This document shows positions 16,507 through 27,346 of a DNA stretch of 64,000 nt, piece by piece; positions within the stretch are counted from its first letter, which is position 1; each line of letters begins with the position of its first letter. Origin of the DNA: Planctomycetales bacterium 71-10 (GTDB lineage Bacteria > Planctomycetota > Planctomycetia > Isosphaerales > Isosphaeraceae); assembly GCA_001898385.1 (NCBI GenBank), contig MKTT01000098.1:12605-76604 (forward strand), in the 5' to 3' direction. The notes below the pieces were generated by a model, which searched no databases, had not been told where the DNA came from, and saw only the letters and a program-made list of their open reading frames with translations. The translations under genes were made by a program, and so were the position numbers.

Positions 16507-18162
16507 ATGAACACGCCAACGCCCTCGATCGCCCGTCGATCGGACCTCGACGCCCTGCGCGCCGTCGCGATGCTGCTGGGGATCGCTTTGCACGCGTCGC
16601 TGTCGTTCTTCCCGTCGATGTGGGTCGTGGCGGATCGGAGCCAGGACGCCGCGTTCGGCGTGCTGTTCTCGGCGATTCACGGCTTCCGGATGCCGACCTT
16701 CTTCGTCATGAGCGGCTTCTTCGCCGCGATGCTGCTGCATCGCCTGGGCCCCGGCGCGACGGTCAAGCACCGATTCCGGCGCGTGTTCCTGCCGATGCTG
16801 CTGGGCCTGGCGACCGTCGTCCCGCTCACGAACGGGATCTTCGCGGTCGCGATGTCGTCGGCCTCCGCGAAAGCCGATGCGGCGCCGGCGGCCGAGGGGA
16901 CGGACGCGATCGGCGGGGCCGCCGCGGCCGGCGACCTCGAAGCCATCGGACGCCACCTCGACCGCGGGGCGGACGTCGACGCCGCGAGCGGCGACTATCG
17001 CCTGACCCCCCTGCACCGCGCGGCGCTGGGGGACCACGCCGAGGCCGCGGGCCTGCTCCTCGACCGCGGGGCCGACGCAGACGCCGCGGCGATCGACGGC
17101 GGCACGCCGCTGCACGCGGCGGCGTTCGTCGGCCACGATGCGGTCGTCGCCACCCTCCTGGAGCATGGCGCGGACGTGAACGCCGTGAACGGGCGCGGCG
17201 CCACCCCGCTGGACAACGCGACCATCGACGCCCCGACGACCCTCTACTACGCCTCGCTCCTCAAGCTCCCGGTGGTGGAGGAGGGCCTGGGGGATCGCAA
17301 GGCGGCGATCGTCGCGATGCTGCGGGCGAAGGGGGCCGGGCCGGGACGCCAGGCGGGGCTGGTCGACCTGCTGACGCAGCTCCCCGTCTTCAGCCACCTG
17401 TGGTTCCTGTGGTTCCTCTGGTGGCTCACGCTCGGCCTGGCGGCCGTGGCCGCGATCGGCTCGCGGCTGCCGAGGCCCCGCATCCCCGAGCGGCTCGTGG
17501 TCACGCCGGCCCGATACCTCTGGCTGGCGCCGCTGACGATGATCCCGCAATGGTTCATGGGCGATGGCGGCGCCTCGCCGATCTTCGGGCCGGACACGTC
17601 GTCGGGCCTGCTGCCGATCCCGCACGTCCTGGCGTACTACGCGATCTTCTTCGGCTTCGGCGCGCTCGACTACCGGTTCGACGCCCGCGCCGGCCGGGTC
17701 GGCTCGCCGTGGTGGCCGCCGCTGGCGATCGGCCTCCTCGTCGCCTTCCCGCTGGGGATGGCCCTGGCGACGGGATGGCCCGCGCCGCTGGCCGGCGCGC
17801 TCGCGGGGCTCGACCTGACCGCGCGCCGGGTCCTCTCGGTGGCATCGCAGGCCGCCTATCCCTGGCTGATGACGTTCGGCCTGATGGGGCTGTTCCGGCG
17901 GCTGTTCTCGGCCGAGAGCCCGACGATGAGGTACCTGTCGGACTCGGCCTACTGGCTGTACCTGGCCCACCTGCCGCTGATCGTGGCCGCCCAGTACGCG
18001 GTGCGGGACTGGCCGATCGCGGCGCCGGCGAAGTTCGCCCTCATCGTCGTCGCCGCGACGGCCTTCCTGCTGCTGACGTATCGGTCGATGGTCCGCTACA
18101 CCTGGATCGGCCGGATGCTGAACGGGCCTCGCGAGCGGCCGGCGCGACCGGAGTCGGCGTAG
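16507..18162 (+). CDS. Acyltransferase 3-family membrane protein with inserted ankyrin repeats
   Basis: A 551-residue integral membrane protein. The first about 115 residues and the part from about 285 onward carry the hydrophobic segments of an acyltransferase-3/OpgC-like enzyme: DLDALRAVAMLLGIALHA with conserved His29, and FRMPTFFVMSGFFAAM. Between them, residues about 133-276, is a soluble block of about four ankyrin repeats (LTPLHRAALGDHAEAAGLLL, GGTPLHAAAFVGHDAVVATL, HGADVNAVNGRGATPLD). Such enzymes move acyl groups onto sugars or lipids across the membrane; ankyrin repeats bind proteins. The frame, codon use and flanks are continuous, so this is a true fusion. Substrate and partner are unknown. 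Confidence 0.85.
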   Translation: MNTPTPSIARRSDLDALRAVAMLLGIALHASLSFFPSMWVVADRSQDAAFGVLFSAIHGFRMPTFFVMSGFFAAMLLHRLGPGATVKHRFRRVFLPMLLGLATVVPLTNGIFAVAMSSASAKADAAPAAEGTDAIGGAAAAGDLEAIGRHLDRGADVDAASGDYRLTPLHRAALGDHAEAAGLLLDRGADADAAAIDGGTPLHAAAFVGHDAVVATLLEHGADVNAVNGRGATPLDNATIDAPTTLYYASLLKLPVVEEGLGDRKAAIVAMLRAKGAGPGRQAGLVDLLTQLPVFSHLWFLWFLWWLTLGLAAVAAIGSRLPRPRIPERLVVTPARYLWLAPLTMIPQWFMGDGGASPIFGPDTSSGLLPIPHVLAYYAIFFGFGALDYRFDARAGRVGSPWWPPLAIGLLVAFPLGMALATGWPAPLAGALAGLDLTARRVLSVASQAAYPWLMTFGLMGLFRRLFSAESPTMRYLSDSAYWLYLAHLPLIVAAQYAVRDWPIAAPAKFALIVVAATAFLLLTYRSMVRYTWIGRMLNGPRERPARPESA

Positions 18163-18163
18163 C

Positions 18164-19240
18164 TCAGGACTTCGGCGGGTCGAGCGGCGGGATGTCGTCG
18201 AACTCGTCGTCCAGCGGGTCGGCCTTCGCCTTGGGCTTCGACTCGGCCTTGGGCGTCGACGGGAGCGGCTGGTTCTCCGGGCGGGCCGGGCGCGGGTCGG
18301 GGATGGCGGCGGGGAGGTCCTCGTCGTTGGCCGGGGCGGGCGACCGCGGCGCGGGCCTGGCCCCCGGGAGCGGATCGAGTTCCTCATCCTCCTCGACGAT
18401 CGGCTCGGGCCGGATCACGCGGGGGCGGGGCCGGGCCGGGCGGCCGGAGGTCCGGGGCGCGCCCTCGACGACCGGGGCGTCGCCGTCGATGATGATGGTC
18501 TCGCCCTCGATGACCTCGCCGGGGACGACGGGGGTCGGGTAGGCGGTCTTCTCGGAGAGGAGGGCCTGGAGCGTGCCGGCCTCGGCCGTGACGGGGAGCG
18601 TGCTGTTGACGGCCAGGATCTCGCCGACGGAGACCGGCCGGCCGTAGTAGTTCATGTTGGCCCGCCAGTCGATCTGGAGGGTCCCCCCCTCGGCCGAGAC
18701 GCCCGCGAAGACGCCCCGACTGTTGGAGTAGGAGAGGATCTCCGACTTCAGGGCGATGTCGGTCCCGGCCTCGAACCGCTTGCCCACCGGCCCGGCCGCC
18801 GCGCCGACGTCGACGCCCAGGGTCAGCTTGTCGCGGCCCTTGATGAAGCGGTCGAGCCCGCGCTGGGTCTGGAAGACCAGGATCAGGTCGGTCTTCTGGG
18901 CCCCGGCCTGGAAGCCGAAGCTGCCGCCGACCAGGTGGATGAACACCGGGTTGCTCCACGAGCCGTCGGGCTGGTGGACCATGAGCAGGCCCCGGCCGAA
19001 GCGCGCGCCGATGACGAAGCCGGCCTTGAACATGTTCGGGACGATGACGATGCCGCGGGCGTTGCGCATCACCAGCCGGGGCATGCCCGTCTTGGGGTTG
19101 CGCGTCACCTCGCTCATCGCCTGGATCGACTGGCCGACCACCACGTCCGGGGGCTTCTGGGCCCGCGCCGGGGTCAGGGGGGCGAGGCCGAGGGCCAGGC
19201 ACAAGGCGGCGAACCGCAGCCGCTTCGGGGTCCGCATCAT
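18164..19240 (-). CDS. SYLF/Ysc84-domain secreted protein
   Basis: A 358-residue protein with a signal peptide (CLALGLAPLTPARA) and a SYLF domain (about residues 30-220). The domain is recognised by MRNARGIVIVPNMFKAGFVIGARFGRGLL, WSNPVFIHLVGGSFGFQAG, DLILVFQTQRGLDRFI and LTLGVDVGAAAGPVG. SYLF domains bind phosphoinositides in eukaryotes; bacterial members are exported lipid-binding proteins of unclear role. The last about 130 residues are a Pro/Asp/Glu/Lys-rich, probably disordered tail. The start is a double ATG (19240/19237). It converges on the acyltransferase gene, with only a base between the stop codons. Confidence 0.85.
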   Translation of the reverse strand: MMRTPKRLRFAALCLALGLAPLTPARAQKPPDVVVGQSIQAMSEVTRNPKTGMPRLVMRNARGIVIVPNMFKAGFVIGARFGRGLLMVHQPDGSWSNPVFIHLVGGSFGFQAGAQKTDLILVFQTQRGLDRFIKGRDKLTLGVDVGAAAGPVGKRFEAGTDIALKSEILSYSNSRGVFAGVSAEGGTLQIDWRANMNYYGRPVSVGEILAVNSTLPVTAEAGTLQALLSEKTAYPTPVVPGEVIEGETIIIDGDAPVVEGAPRTSGRPARPRPRVIRPEPIVEEDEELDPLPGARPAPRSPAPANDEDLPAAIPDPRPARPENQPLPSTPKAESKPKAKADPLDDEFDDIPPLDPPKS

Positions 19241-19369
19241 GGGGGTTCTCGCTTTCACGAAGGCCGCACCGAACGGGCGCCGCCGGTCGCGCGGGCGGCG
19301 GGATCTCGGGCGGCTTTTACAGCCGTTCCGATTTCCCGTCAAGTCGAGCAGCCCGCGTGCCGACGGACG

Positions 19370-19720
19370 TCATCCGACCTGGACGAGATAGCTGACCAGC
19401 CGTCGTATCCGGCCCGACCGCATCTCGAAGACGTCGCAGAAGGCCAGGTCCAGGGCGCCGCCGTCGGCCCGCTGGGCCCGCACGGTCCCCTCGGCGATCA
19501 CCACGTCGGCCTCCTCGGTCAGCCTGGACACGGCGATGTCCGGGAGGCCGACGAAGCCCTCGCCCTCGATGTGGCCGTCGAACGCCTCCTTGCCGCGGAT
19601 GCGGAAGTGGCCGGGGATCTCCCATTCCACGTCGTCGGTCAGGCAGGCCAGGATCCGGGCGTGGTCGCCGCGGCGGAAGGCTTCCATGTACTCCTCGACC
19701 GTCGCCTTGTTCGCGCTCAT
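19370..19720 (-). CDS. NTF2/SnoaL-like protein
   Basis: A 116-residue single-domain protein of the NTF2-like fold. It has an initial helix (KATVEEYMEAFRRGDHARILACL), a DDVEWEIPG turn, GKEAFDGHIEGEGF, and closing strands (AFCDVFEMRSGRIRRLVSYLVQ). Members act as small isomerases, hydrolases or binding proteins; this one has no signal that fixes the ligand. GAGGGAAG precedes the ATG. It follows the lipoprotein hydrolase by 24 bases and is probably co-transcribed with it. Confidence 0.8.
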   Translation of the reverse strand: MSANKATVEEYMEAFRRGDHARILACLTDDVEWEIPGHFRIRGKEAFDGHIEGEGFVGLPDIAVSRLTEEADVVIAEGTVRAQRADGGALDLAFCDVFEMRSGRIRRLVSYLVQVG

Positions 19721-19744
19721 GGCTTCCCTCGTCGATTCGATGGG

Positions 19745-21670
19745 TCATCGGATGATGCGGAGGTCCAGCGGCTGGTCGTCGCGGGCGATCTCCGGCCGGG
19801 CCCGGGGGTCGGAGACGGCCTCGTCGAAGCGGAGCGGCGTCCGGCCCTCGGGGCGGGCGACGCGCTCGGGGGGCGTCCGGCCCGAGGCCAGCGCGGCGGC
19901 CTCGGCTGCGTACTCGTCGTAATGGAGGGCCAGGACCCGACGCATCTCGACGATGGCGGGCTCGACCTCCTGGGCGCTGTGGCCGCTGGAGACGACCAGC
20001 TCCGACATCGCGCCGTCGAGGTGGGCGCTGAGGTACGGCACGACGCCGTCGCCGCCGGTCGGGAGCGGCTCCTTGCCGTCGTAGCCGATGATCGAGTGGT
20101 ACGGGACGTCCTCGCGCATGGGGAGCTTGGAGATCGCCTGGAGCACCGGGTTGGTCAGGCCGAGCTGCGCGACGCTGGTGGCGTAGCGGCGGTTGCGGAA
20201 GTCCCAGCCCACGTCGTCGCCGCCGTTGAGCTTCGCCAGCGCCCCCTGGATGTCCACCACCTCCTTCGGCACGCGGATCAGCCGCGAGGCGATCCGGCCG
20301 ACCCAGGCGTCGCCCATCGGGCTGCCGTGGTGCGGCGTCGCCACGAAGACGACCCGGTCGACCGTCGGCACCGGCGCGAAGAACATGGAGTCCATCAGCA
20401 TCCGCTTCGGCTCGTCGGCCAGGGCGACCTCGTCGGGCGACTTGCTCGACGCCGCCTTCCAGAGCGCGTCGCCGCTGTCCGTGACCATCAGCCGCGAGAG
20501 CAGCCCCCCCATGCTGTGGCCGATCAGGACCATGTGGTCGAACGCCGGATCCCGCCCCTGGGGGTCCAAGTCGTCGCGGATCGTGACCAGCGACGATCGC
20601 AGGCGGGCGGCCGACGTCAGGATGGGGTTCCCCGTCGAGTAGAAGAACATCCAGAACTGGTAGCGCTTGCGCAATTCCGGGTCGCCGCGCAATTCATTGA
20701 TCGCGTCGGCCCACGCGCCGGGGCTGGACATCAGCCCGTGGACGAAGACGACGGGGATCTTGCCCGGCTGGTACGGGTCCATCATGAAGACGCCCGTCTT
20801 GCCGTCGTACTCCGAGGGATACAGGACGCCGAGCCGGCCGACGAGGTCGAGGTTCCCCTCGTGGAACTGGCGGGCGATTCCGATGGTCATGTCGTAGGCC
20901 AGCGGCATCGTCGGGCCGCCGTCGGGCGTCCAGGTCATGTCGGGGTCGACCACCGGGTCGTGAAGCTCCAGCACCGCCGGCGGCTCGCCCGCGCGGCCGG
21001 GCCGGATCACGGCCGACGCCGATCGGAACAGTTGCGCCGGGAAGTGCTTCTCGGACGGGTCGGTGACGTCGACCGCCCCCTCCAGGGTCCGCTGCTTGGC
21101 CTCGACGGGCCGGGCCATCCGGATCACCACCGGCGCGCCCACGCCGCCGCGGCCGACCGCCTTGTGGAAGCCCTTCACCTCGAACTCCCGCGACGGGACG
21201 ACCTCCTGCCACAGCGCCGCGTCGTACAGGCCGATGCGCCCCGACACGCCGATCCCCGACTGCCGCAGGGCCTCGGCCCAGCCCACCCCCTTCTCGGACT
21301 TGGAGCGGCGGTCGGCCGTCGTCAGCATGTACTCGATCGCGCGGCGGTAGGCGTCGCGGGCGTCGGCGTGCTCGGGCGTCGGCTCGGCCTCGGCCCCCCC
21401 CTCGGCGACGACCGGCAGCGCCTCCAGGGCGGCGTCGCGGAAGTAGGTGATCGCCCAGCGGGCGTGCTTGCGGTCCAGCTCCAGCCCGGTGCGGATCAGG
21501 GCGTGCGCCCGGATGTTCTGCGCCGGCGCGCCCGAGGACGTCTCGACGACCTCGTGGGTCTCGCGGCCGATCACCGACTTCTGGTGCACGACGATCGACG
21601 CGCAGCCGCCCGCCGACGCCCACGCGCACGCCGCCGCCAGCAACCAGGCGCCTCGCCACCGCCGCATCAT
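19745..21670 (-). CDS. Lipoprotein alpha/beta-hydrolase (lipase/esterase-like)
   Basis: A 641-residue protein. Its signal peptide ends at a lipobox (ASAGGC). The N-terminal about 280 residues are unassigned; they include HALIRTGLELDRKHARWAITYFRDAAL, possibly helical repeats. The C-terminal half is an alpha/beta-hydrolase. It has VVFVHGLMSSPGAW as the oxyanion region, the nucleophile elbow IGHSMGG with Ser386, VFVATPHHGSP, GGDGVVP for the acid, and SSGHSAQE for the His. It is probably an envelope-bound lipase or esterase (family of PGAP1/lipase class 3-like proteins). The start is a double ATG. The NTF2-like gene follows, and the ABC-2 permease gene precedes it by 71 bases on the same strand. 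Confidence 0.8.
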   Translation of the reverse strand: MMRRWRGAWLLAAACAWASAGGCASIVVHQKSVIGRETHEVVETSSGAPAQNIRAHALIRTGLELDRKHARWAITYFRDAALEALPVVAEGGAEAEPTPEHADARDAYRRAIEYMLTTADRRSKSEKGVGWAEALRQSGIGVSGRIGLYDAALWQEVVPSREFEVKGFHKAVGRGGVGAPVVIRMARPVEAKQRTLEGAVDVTDPSEKHFPAQLFRSASAVIRPGRAGEPPAVLELHDPVVDPDMTWTPDGGPTMPLAYDMTIGIARQFHEGNLDLVGRLGVLYPSEYDGKTGVFMMDPYQPGKIPVVFVHGLMSSPGAWADAINELRGDPELRKRYQFWMFFYSTGNPILTSAARLRSSLVTIRDDLDPQGRDPAFDHMVLIGHSMGGLLSRLMVTDSGDALWKAASSKSPDEVALADEPKRMLMDSMFFAPVPTVDRVVFVATPHHGSPMGDAWVGRIASRLIRVPKEVVDIQGALAKLNGGDDVGWDFRNRRYATSVAQLGLTNPVLQAISKLPMREDVPYHSIIGYDGKEPLPTGGDGVVPYLSAHLDGAMSELVVSSGHSAQEVEPAIVEMRRVLALHYDEYAAEAAALASGRTPPERVARPEGRTPLRFDEAVSDPRARPEIARDDQPLDLRIIR

Positions 21671-21741
21671 AGCCGGGATCCCCCCGCGGCCGGACCGCCG
21701 CATTCGACAGGAATTCGCGGGGATCTTAGCGAGTCTCCCGA

Positions 21742-23598
21742 TCATGTCTGCGCGAGTTCTCGGTCGGCCGGCGTGGGGAACGTGGGCCTCCCGACGGCCG
21801 CGTCGAACGACCGCGCCAGCGACGTTAAATAAAGGATGGACCCGGCCCCGGCCGCGGCCGGCGCGGCGAGGAACGTCAGCATGACCCCCCGCGCCCCGAG
21901 CCACCGCCCCAGCGTCCAGCCCTCCAGCGGCGTGAACGGCCCGCCCGCCGCGGCGGCCCGCAGGTCCTCATACGAGAACAGCGACGCCGCGGCGACGGCG
22001 GCCGGGACCAGCGTCAGCACGGCGGCCGACGCCGCGACCGTCGCGATCGCCCCGGGCCATCGCGACGGGTCGAGCGGCCACCGCTCGTCCTCCGGCCGGA
22101 GGCCCTGGGCCACGCCCATCGCCGCGAACAGGGGCGTGGACGCGACGATCCACGCGATCGCCGCCAGGAACCCCAGCGGGTGGACCGCCCCCGACGCCAG
22201 CCCCAGCCCCCACAGGATCAGGAGGAGGGCGATCGTCTCGCGCCCCCGCCAGAGCGCCCCCAGCACCTTCCCCCGGACGATCTCGCCGCCGGTCAGCGGG
22301 GTCGCCAGCAGGCCGGACCAGGTGTCGCGCCGGCGCTCCCGGGTGATCCCCTCGACGCCGAAGGCGCAGGCGGCCGTCGCCAGCCCCAGCGCGAGGAACG
22401 ACGTGAACTGCCGCAGCGCCAGGTTGAACTCCAGCCGCGCCTGCCCCGGCGCCGGGTCGGCGGACGAGCCCGAGACCAATCGCTCGGCGAGCACCCGAGT
22501 CAGCGGGTTCAGCGGCGGCATCCGGTCCGCCTCGGCCGAGGGCCCGTAGCCGCGCTCGGCCAGCTCGACGAACGCGGGCCCCGCATACCACCCCACGCCG
22601 ACGGCCAGCAGCGCCATCCACGCCAGCCGCGTCAGGCCGGAGGCCAGCCTCGCGGCGCGGTTGCGGGCGCGGTAGGCGTACCTCTCGTTCCAGAACACCG
22701 GGTCGGTCCCGCACGGGCGTCGCGTCGGCGGCCGGCGGTTCGCCTCGCGCAGCGCCCGCAGCGCGCCCGACCGGCCTTCCACGTCGTACAGGGCCCGCGA
22801 CGCCGGCCGCAGCCGCGCGATCGCCCAGGCCGTGAACCCGGCGGCCACCGCGACCTGGATCGCGGCCATCCGGAACACCCCCTCCACCAGCCCCCACGGC
22901 CTCGGCATGACGCCGACCAGGTTCTCCGCCAGGCCGAACGGCCCGCCGTCGAGCGCCCACAGCAGGGGCGTCATGGCCCACGTCGGGAGCGGCGGCAGGA
23001 ACGCGGCGCGGAGCATCAGCAGCGTCGCCGGGCCGACGAACAGGGCGTAGAACAGCCCCGCCGCCGCCACCCCCGCGCGCACCGCCGTCCGCGAGCCCAC
23101 CGACGCCGCGACCGACAGCGCCGCGACCTCCACCGCCGTCGTCGCCAGGCCGATGCAGGCCAGCCACGGCAGCCACGGGTCGGCCCCCCCCAGGTAGACC
23201 AGCAGCACCATCACCGGGACCGTCGCCAGGGCCGCGTTCGCGAACCGGAAGAGGCTCGCCGCCATCACGCCCAGGATGATCTCCGCCGACGACAGCCGCG
23301 TCGCCAGCAGCGAGTCCAGCGTCTTGCCGTCCCGCTCCGACGCGATCGCGCGGGCCGTCGGCAGCGTGAAGCCGGCCGCGAGGAACCCCTGCACCGCCAC
23401 CAGGACCCCGAACGCCGCCCTCGCGAACCTCGCCGACCCCCGCACCGACGCCCGGTCCAGCCCGTACCAGTCCCAGGCCGCGAGGCAGCCCACCACCGAC
23501 GCCCCGGCCAGCGCCGCCGCCAGCAGCCGGTCCCGGAACAGCGCCGCCCGGCCGATCGAGACGACGTACTCCCTCCTGAAGACGGCCCAGGTCGACAT
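21742..23598 (-). CDS. ABC-2-type permease, two membrane halves in one protein
   Basis: A 618-residue membrane protein made of two similar halves. Each half has an ABC-2 permease signature: the first has RAIASERDGKTLDSLLATRLSSAEIILG, the second has GITRERRRDTWSGLLATPLTGGEIVRGKVLGALW. Each is followed by several transmembrane helices (about twelve in all). The ERxxxTxxxLLATPL motif is the cytoplasmic coupling region of ABC-2 exporters. No ATP-binding subunit is adjacent, so the partner ATPase must be encoded elsewhere. GAGG lies eight bases before the ATG. It diverges from the ECF sigma gene. Cargo unknown. Confidence 0.8.
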   Translation of the reverse strand: MSTWAVFRREYVVSIGRAALFRDRLLAAALAGASVVGCLAAWDWYGLDRASVRGSARFARAAFGVLVAVQGFLAAGFTLPTARAIASERDGKTLDSLLATRLSSAEIILGVMAASLFRFANAALATVPVMVLLVYLGGADPWLPWLACIGLATTAVEVAALSVAASVGSRTAVRAGVAAAGLFYALFVGPATLLMLRAAFLPPLPTWAMTPLLWALDGGPFGLAENLVGVMPRPWGLVEGVFRMAAIQVAVAAGFTAWAIARLRPASRALYDVEGRSGALRALREANRRPPTRRPCGTDPVFWNERYAYRARNRAARLASGLTRLAWMALLAVGVGWYAGPAFVELAERGYGPSAEADRMPPLNPLTRVLAERLVSGSSADPAPGQARLEFNLALRQFTSFLALGLATAACAFGVEGITRERRRDTWSGLLATPLTGGEIVRGKVLGALWRGRETIALLLILWGLGLASGAVHPLGFLAAIAWIVASTPLFAAMGVAQGLRPEDERWPLDPSRWPGAIATVAASAAVLTLVPAAVAAASLFSYEDLRAAAAGGPFTPLEGWTLGRWLGARGVMLTFLAAPAAAGAGSILYLTSLARSFDAAVGRPTFPTPADRELAQT

Positions 23599-23740
23599 CG
23601 ACGCGGCCTCGCGGGGCTGGCGACATTTGTAAGACGTCGTCGATTAGACGCCCTTCCCTGGGTCGCGGCAAGGCCGAAGCGGGGGAAAAGTCGCGGCGGA
23701 CGTGGACGCCGGCGGGCTTGCGGCCACTATCCTCGTGACG

Positions 23741-24301
23741 ATGCGAAACCACGACCCGACCGACGGCGACCTGGTCGCGGCGGCCCGAGGGGGCGACCGC
23801 GAGGCGTTCGGCCTGCTCTACGACCGGCATGCGCGGCTCGTCCGGGCCGTGGCGCTGGCCGAAGGCGTGGGGCTCCAGGACGTCGCCGACGCGGTCCAGG
23901 AGGCGTTCCTGCGGGCGTACCGCAACCTCCATCGGCTGCACGACCCGGAGCGGTTCGGGGCGTGGGCCGTCGGCGTCGTCCGGCAGGTGGCCCGCGAGCG
24001 GCGGCGGTCTCGCCGTCGCGACCGCCATCGGTTCGTCGGCGACGCCGCGGCCGACGTCGGCTTCGAGCCGGGCGTCGCCGCGGCGGTGCAGACGGCCGAG
24101 GAGGTCGAACTGCTGATGCGGCGGCTCGCGGACCTCCCGGACCGCGAGCGCCTGGCGGTCCACGCCTTCTTCCTGGAAGGCCGCGACGCCTCGCGCACCG
24201 CCGCCCTGCTGAAGCTCTCGCGCTCCGGCGTCTACGCCCTGCTCTCCCGCGCGCTGGCCAGGCTGGCGGCGGGCGTCCGCGACCGTGCGGAGGAGGATTG
24301 A
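23741..24301 (+). CDS. ECF-family RNA polymerase sigma factor
   Basis: A protein of about 186 residues with sigma region 2 (DREAFGLLYDRHARLVRAVALAEGV, then DVADAVQEAFLRAYRNLHRL) and region 4 (LADLPDRERLAVHAFFLEGRDASRTAALLKLSRSGVYALLSRALARL). It directs RNA polymerase to a small regulon. ATG 23741 is chosen because similarity starts there; the frame is open from 23702. Its stop codon abuts the next gene's ATG directly, so it is co-expressed with a membrane anti-sigma factor, the usual pairing. The intergenic region contains TATCCT shortly upstream, a possible -10 element. Confidence 0.9.
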   Translation: MRNHDPTDGDLVAAARGGDREAFGLLYDRHARLVRAVALAEGVGLQDVADAVQEAFLRAYRNLHRLHDPERFGAWAVGVVRQVARERRRSRRRDRHRFVGDAAADVGFEPGVAAAVQTAEEVELLMRRLADLPDRERLAVHAFFLEGRDASRTAALLKLSRSGVYALLSRALARLAAGVRDRAEED

Positions 24302-25666
24302 ATGGCCTGCCCGTCCCGCGATCGGCTGGCCCGCGCCGCGCTCGGGCTGGATCAGGATGTCTCGGACCACCTGGCGGGTTGCCCCGACTGCCGGGCGGAG
24401 TCGGCGGCGATGCGATCCGTGCTCGACCGGTTGGCCGAAGGCCACGCCGCCCTCGAACGCGGGCACGACGTGGCGCGAGAGCGTTTGCTGTCGCTCCTGC
24501 CGGACGAGGCCCCGCGGCCGGAGCCGGCGTGGGGCTGGGCTTCATTCACCGAATGGATGGGAGGGTCGACGATGAGGCGAAGGATGGTGTTCGGCGGCCT
24601 GGGGACGTTCGGCGTTCTGATGATTGCCCTGCTGGGCGTGGTGTTCGTCGCCGGCCGCGCGTCGGCGATGGACGCGGTGGCGGAGGCGGTCCGCAAGGCG
24701 AGGTCATATAAATTCACGATGACGATCGAGGCCGGCGGTCCGCACGACGATGGATCGCCTCGGCTGCTAATCGCCAGGACGCGGGTTGCCAGGGGGGCCG
24801 ACGGATCGATCCGAGCCGAATCGGAAGGTCCCCCGGATACGGTGCAGATCATCCCCTCGGGACGGCCAGGCGTCGAGATCGATCGGACGGCGAAGAGGTT
24901 CATTCGCCGGCCCGCCCAACTTGGGAAGACCTCGCCGCTCTGGATGATTGAAGGGCTGGCTGCATACACCGGCGACGCCGACAGGGATCTAGGCCGCAAG
25001 GATATCGACGGCAAGGCCGCCCGTGGTTTCCTGATCGCTTCCGAGAAGATCGACCCGGACGCTCACCACGGGTCGGTGGAAATCTGGGTGGACTCCGTCT
25101 CCAACCTGCCCGTGCAGCTTGGCTTCACGATTCCCCATGACTCCACCCCATTCGCCGCCCGCCTGCACGACTTCGCCTGGGACGTCGACCTCGCGCCCGG
25201 GCTCTTCGACACGACCCCGCCGGAGGGCTACGCCGACGTCACGCCCGTTCCGCCGAAGCTGGACGATTCCGTGACGAAGATCGTCGAGGGCCTGAAGATC
25301 TACGCGAAGTACGCCGGGGGCCATTACCCCAGGGTGACGATGCTCTACGGCGACGTGACGCGCGACGAACTGGTCAGGCTGAGCGGGGCCCCCTACCCTC
25401 CCAGGAAGGCCGCCGACTCCCAGGATGCCAGGCTCTGGGACGTCTACAAGGGGGTTGAGGGCTTCGCCCGGATCAACTCCATCCTCCGCGACAACCCCGA
25501 CGCCGCCTATCACGGCAAGACCGTCGGGCCCGAGGATAAAGACAAAGTCTTGCTCCGCTGGAAGGCGGATGAGGAGGGGGGCTATCACGTCCTCTTCGGC
25601 GACCTTCGCTTCGAGACGATGGGTCTCGCCCGCCTGAGGATGCTGGAGCGGAAGCCGGCCGGGTGA
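24302..25666 (+). CDS. Transmembrane anti-sigma factor with exported LolA-like domain
   Basis: A 454-residue protein. The N-terminus has a short anti-sigma zinc site, H23-x3-C27-x2-C30 (DHLAGCPDC). One transmembrane helix follows (about residues 97-118). A large outer domain comes next, with AMDAVAEAVRKARSYKFTMTIEAGG, KIDPDAHHGSVEIWVDSVSNLPVQL and DFAWDVDLAPGLFDTTPPEGY, which resembles the DUF2092/LolA-like beta-barrel sensor found in planctomycete proteins. The predicted role is to hold the ECF sigma at the membrane and release it when the outer domain senses a lipid or envelope signal. The gene starts on the base after the sigma stop codon. The outer ligand is unknown. Confidence 0.8.
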   Translation: MACPSRDRLARAALGLDQDVSDHLAGCPDCRAESAAMRSVLDRLAEGHAALERGHDVARERLLSLLPDEAPRPEPAWGWASFTEWMGGSTMRRRMVFGGLGTFGVLMIALLGVVFVAGRASAMDAVAEAVRKARSYKFTMTIEAGGPHDDGSPRLLIARTRVARGADGSIRAESEGPPDTVQIIPSGRPGVEIDRTAKRFIRRPAQLGKTSPLWMIEGLAAYTGDADRDLGRKDIDGKAARGFLIASEKIDPDAHHGSVEIWVDSVSNLPVQLGFTIPHDSTPFAARLHDFAWDVDLAPGLFDTTPPEGYADVTPVPPKLDDSVTKIVEGLKIYAKYAGGHYPRVTMLYGDVTRDELVRLSGAPYPPRKAADSQDARLWDVYKGVEGFARINSILRDNPDAAYHGKTVGPEDKDKVLLRWKADEEGGYHVLFGDLRFETMGLARLRMLERKPAG

Positions 25667-25688
25667 TCGACGCGCCTGCGCCGCCGGC

Positions 25689-27242
<1,554 letters not shown>

Positions 27243-27346
27243 GCCCCACGCGCCCCCGCTCGAACTCCCCCCGGGGTAAGCAAGCCCCGCGGCGGTAAGC
27301 CATTGTGATGGGGGCGGGGGGGGAAATCAACCGCGGCGCGCGGCCC

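Noticed and set aside
15411..18542. Long open frame of another phase across the phosphodiesterase and acyltransferase genes
   Set aside because: It is Arg/Pro/Gly-rich without motifs, and the two sense genes on the same strand carry clear domains with better starts.
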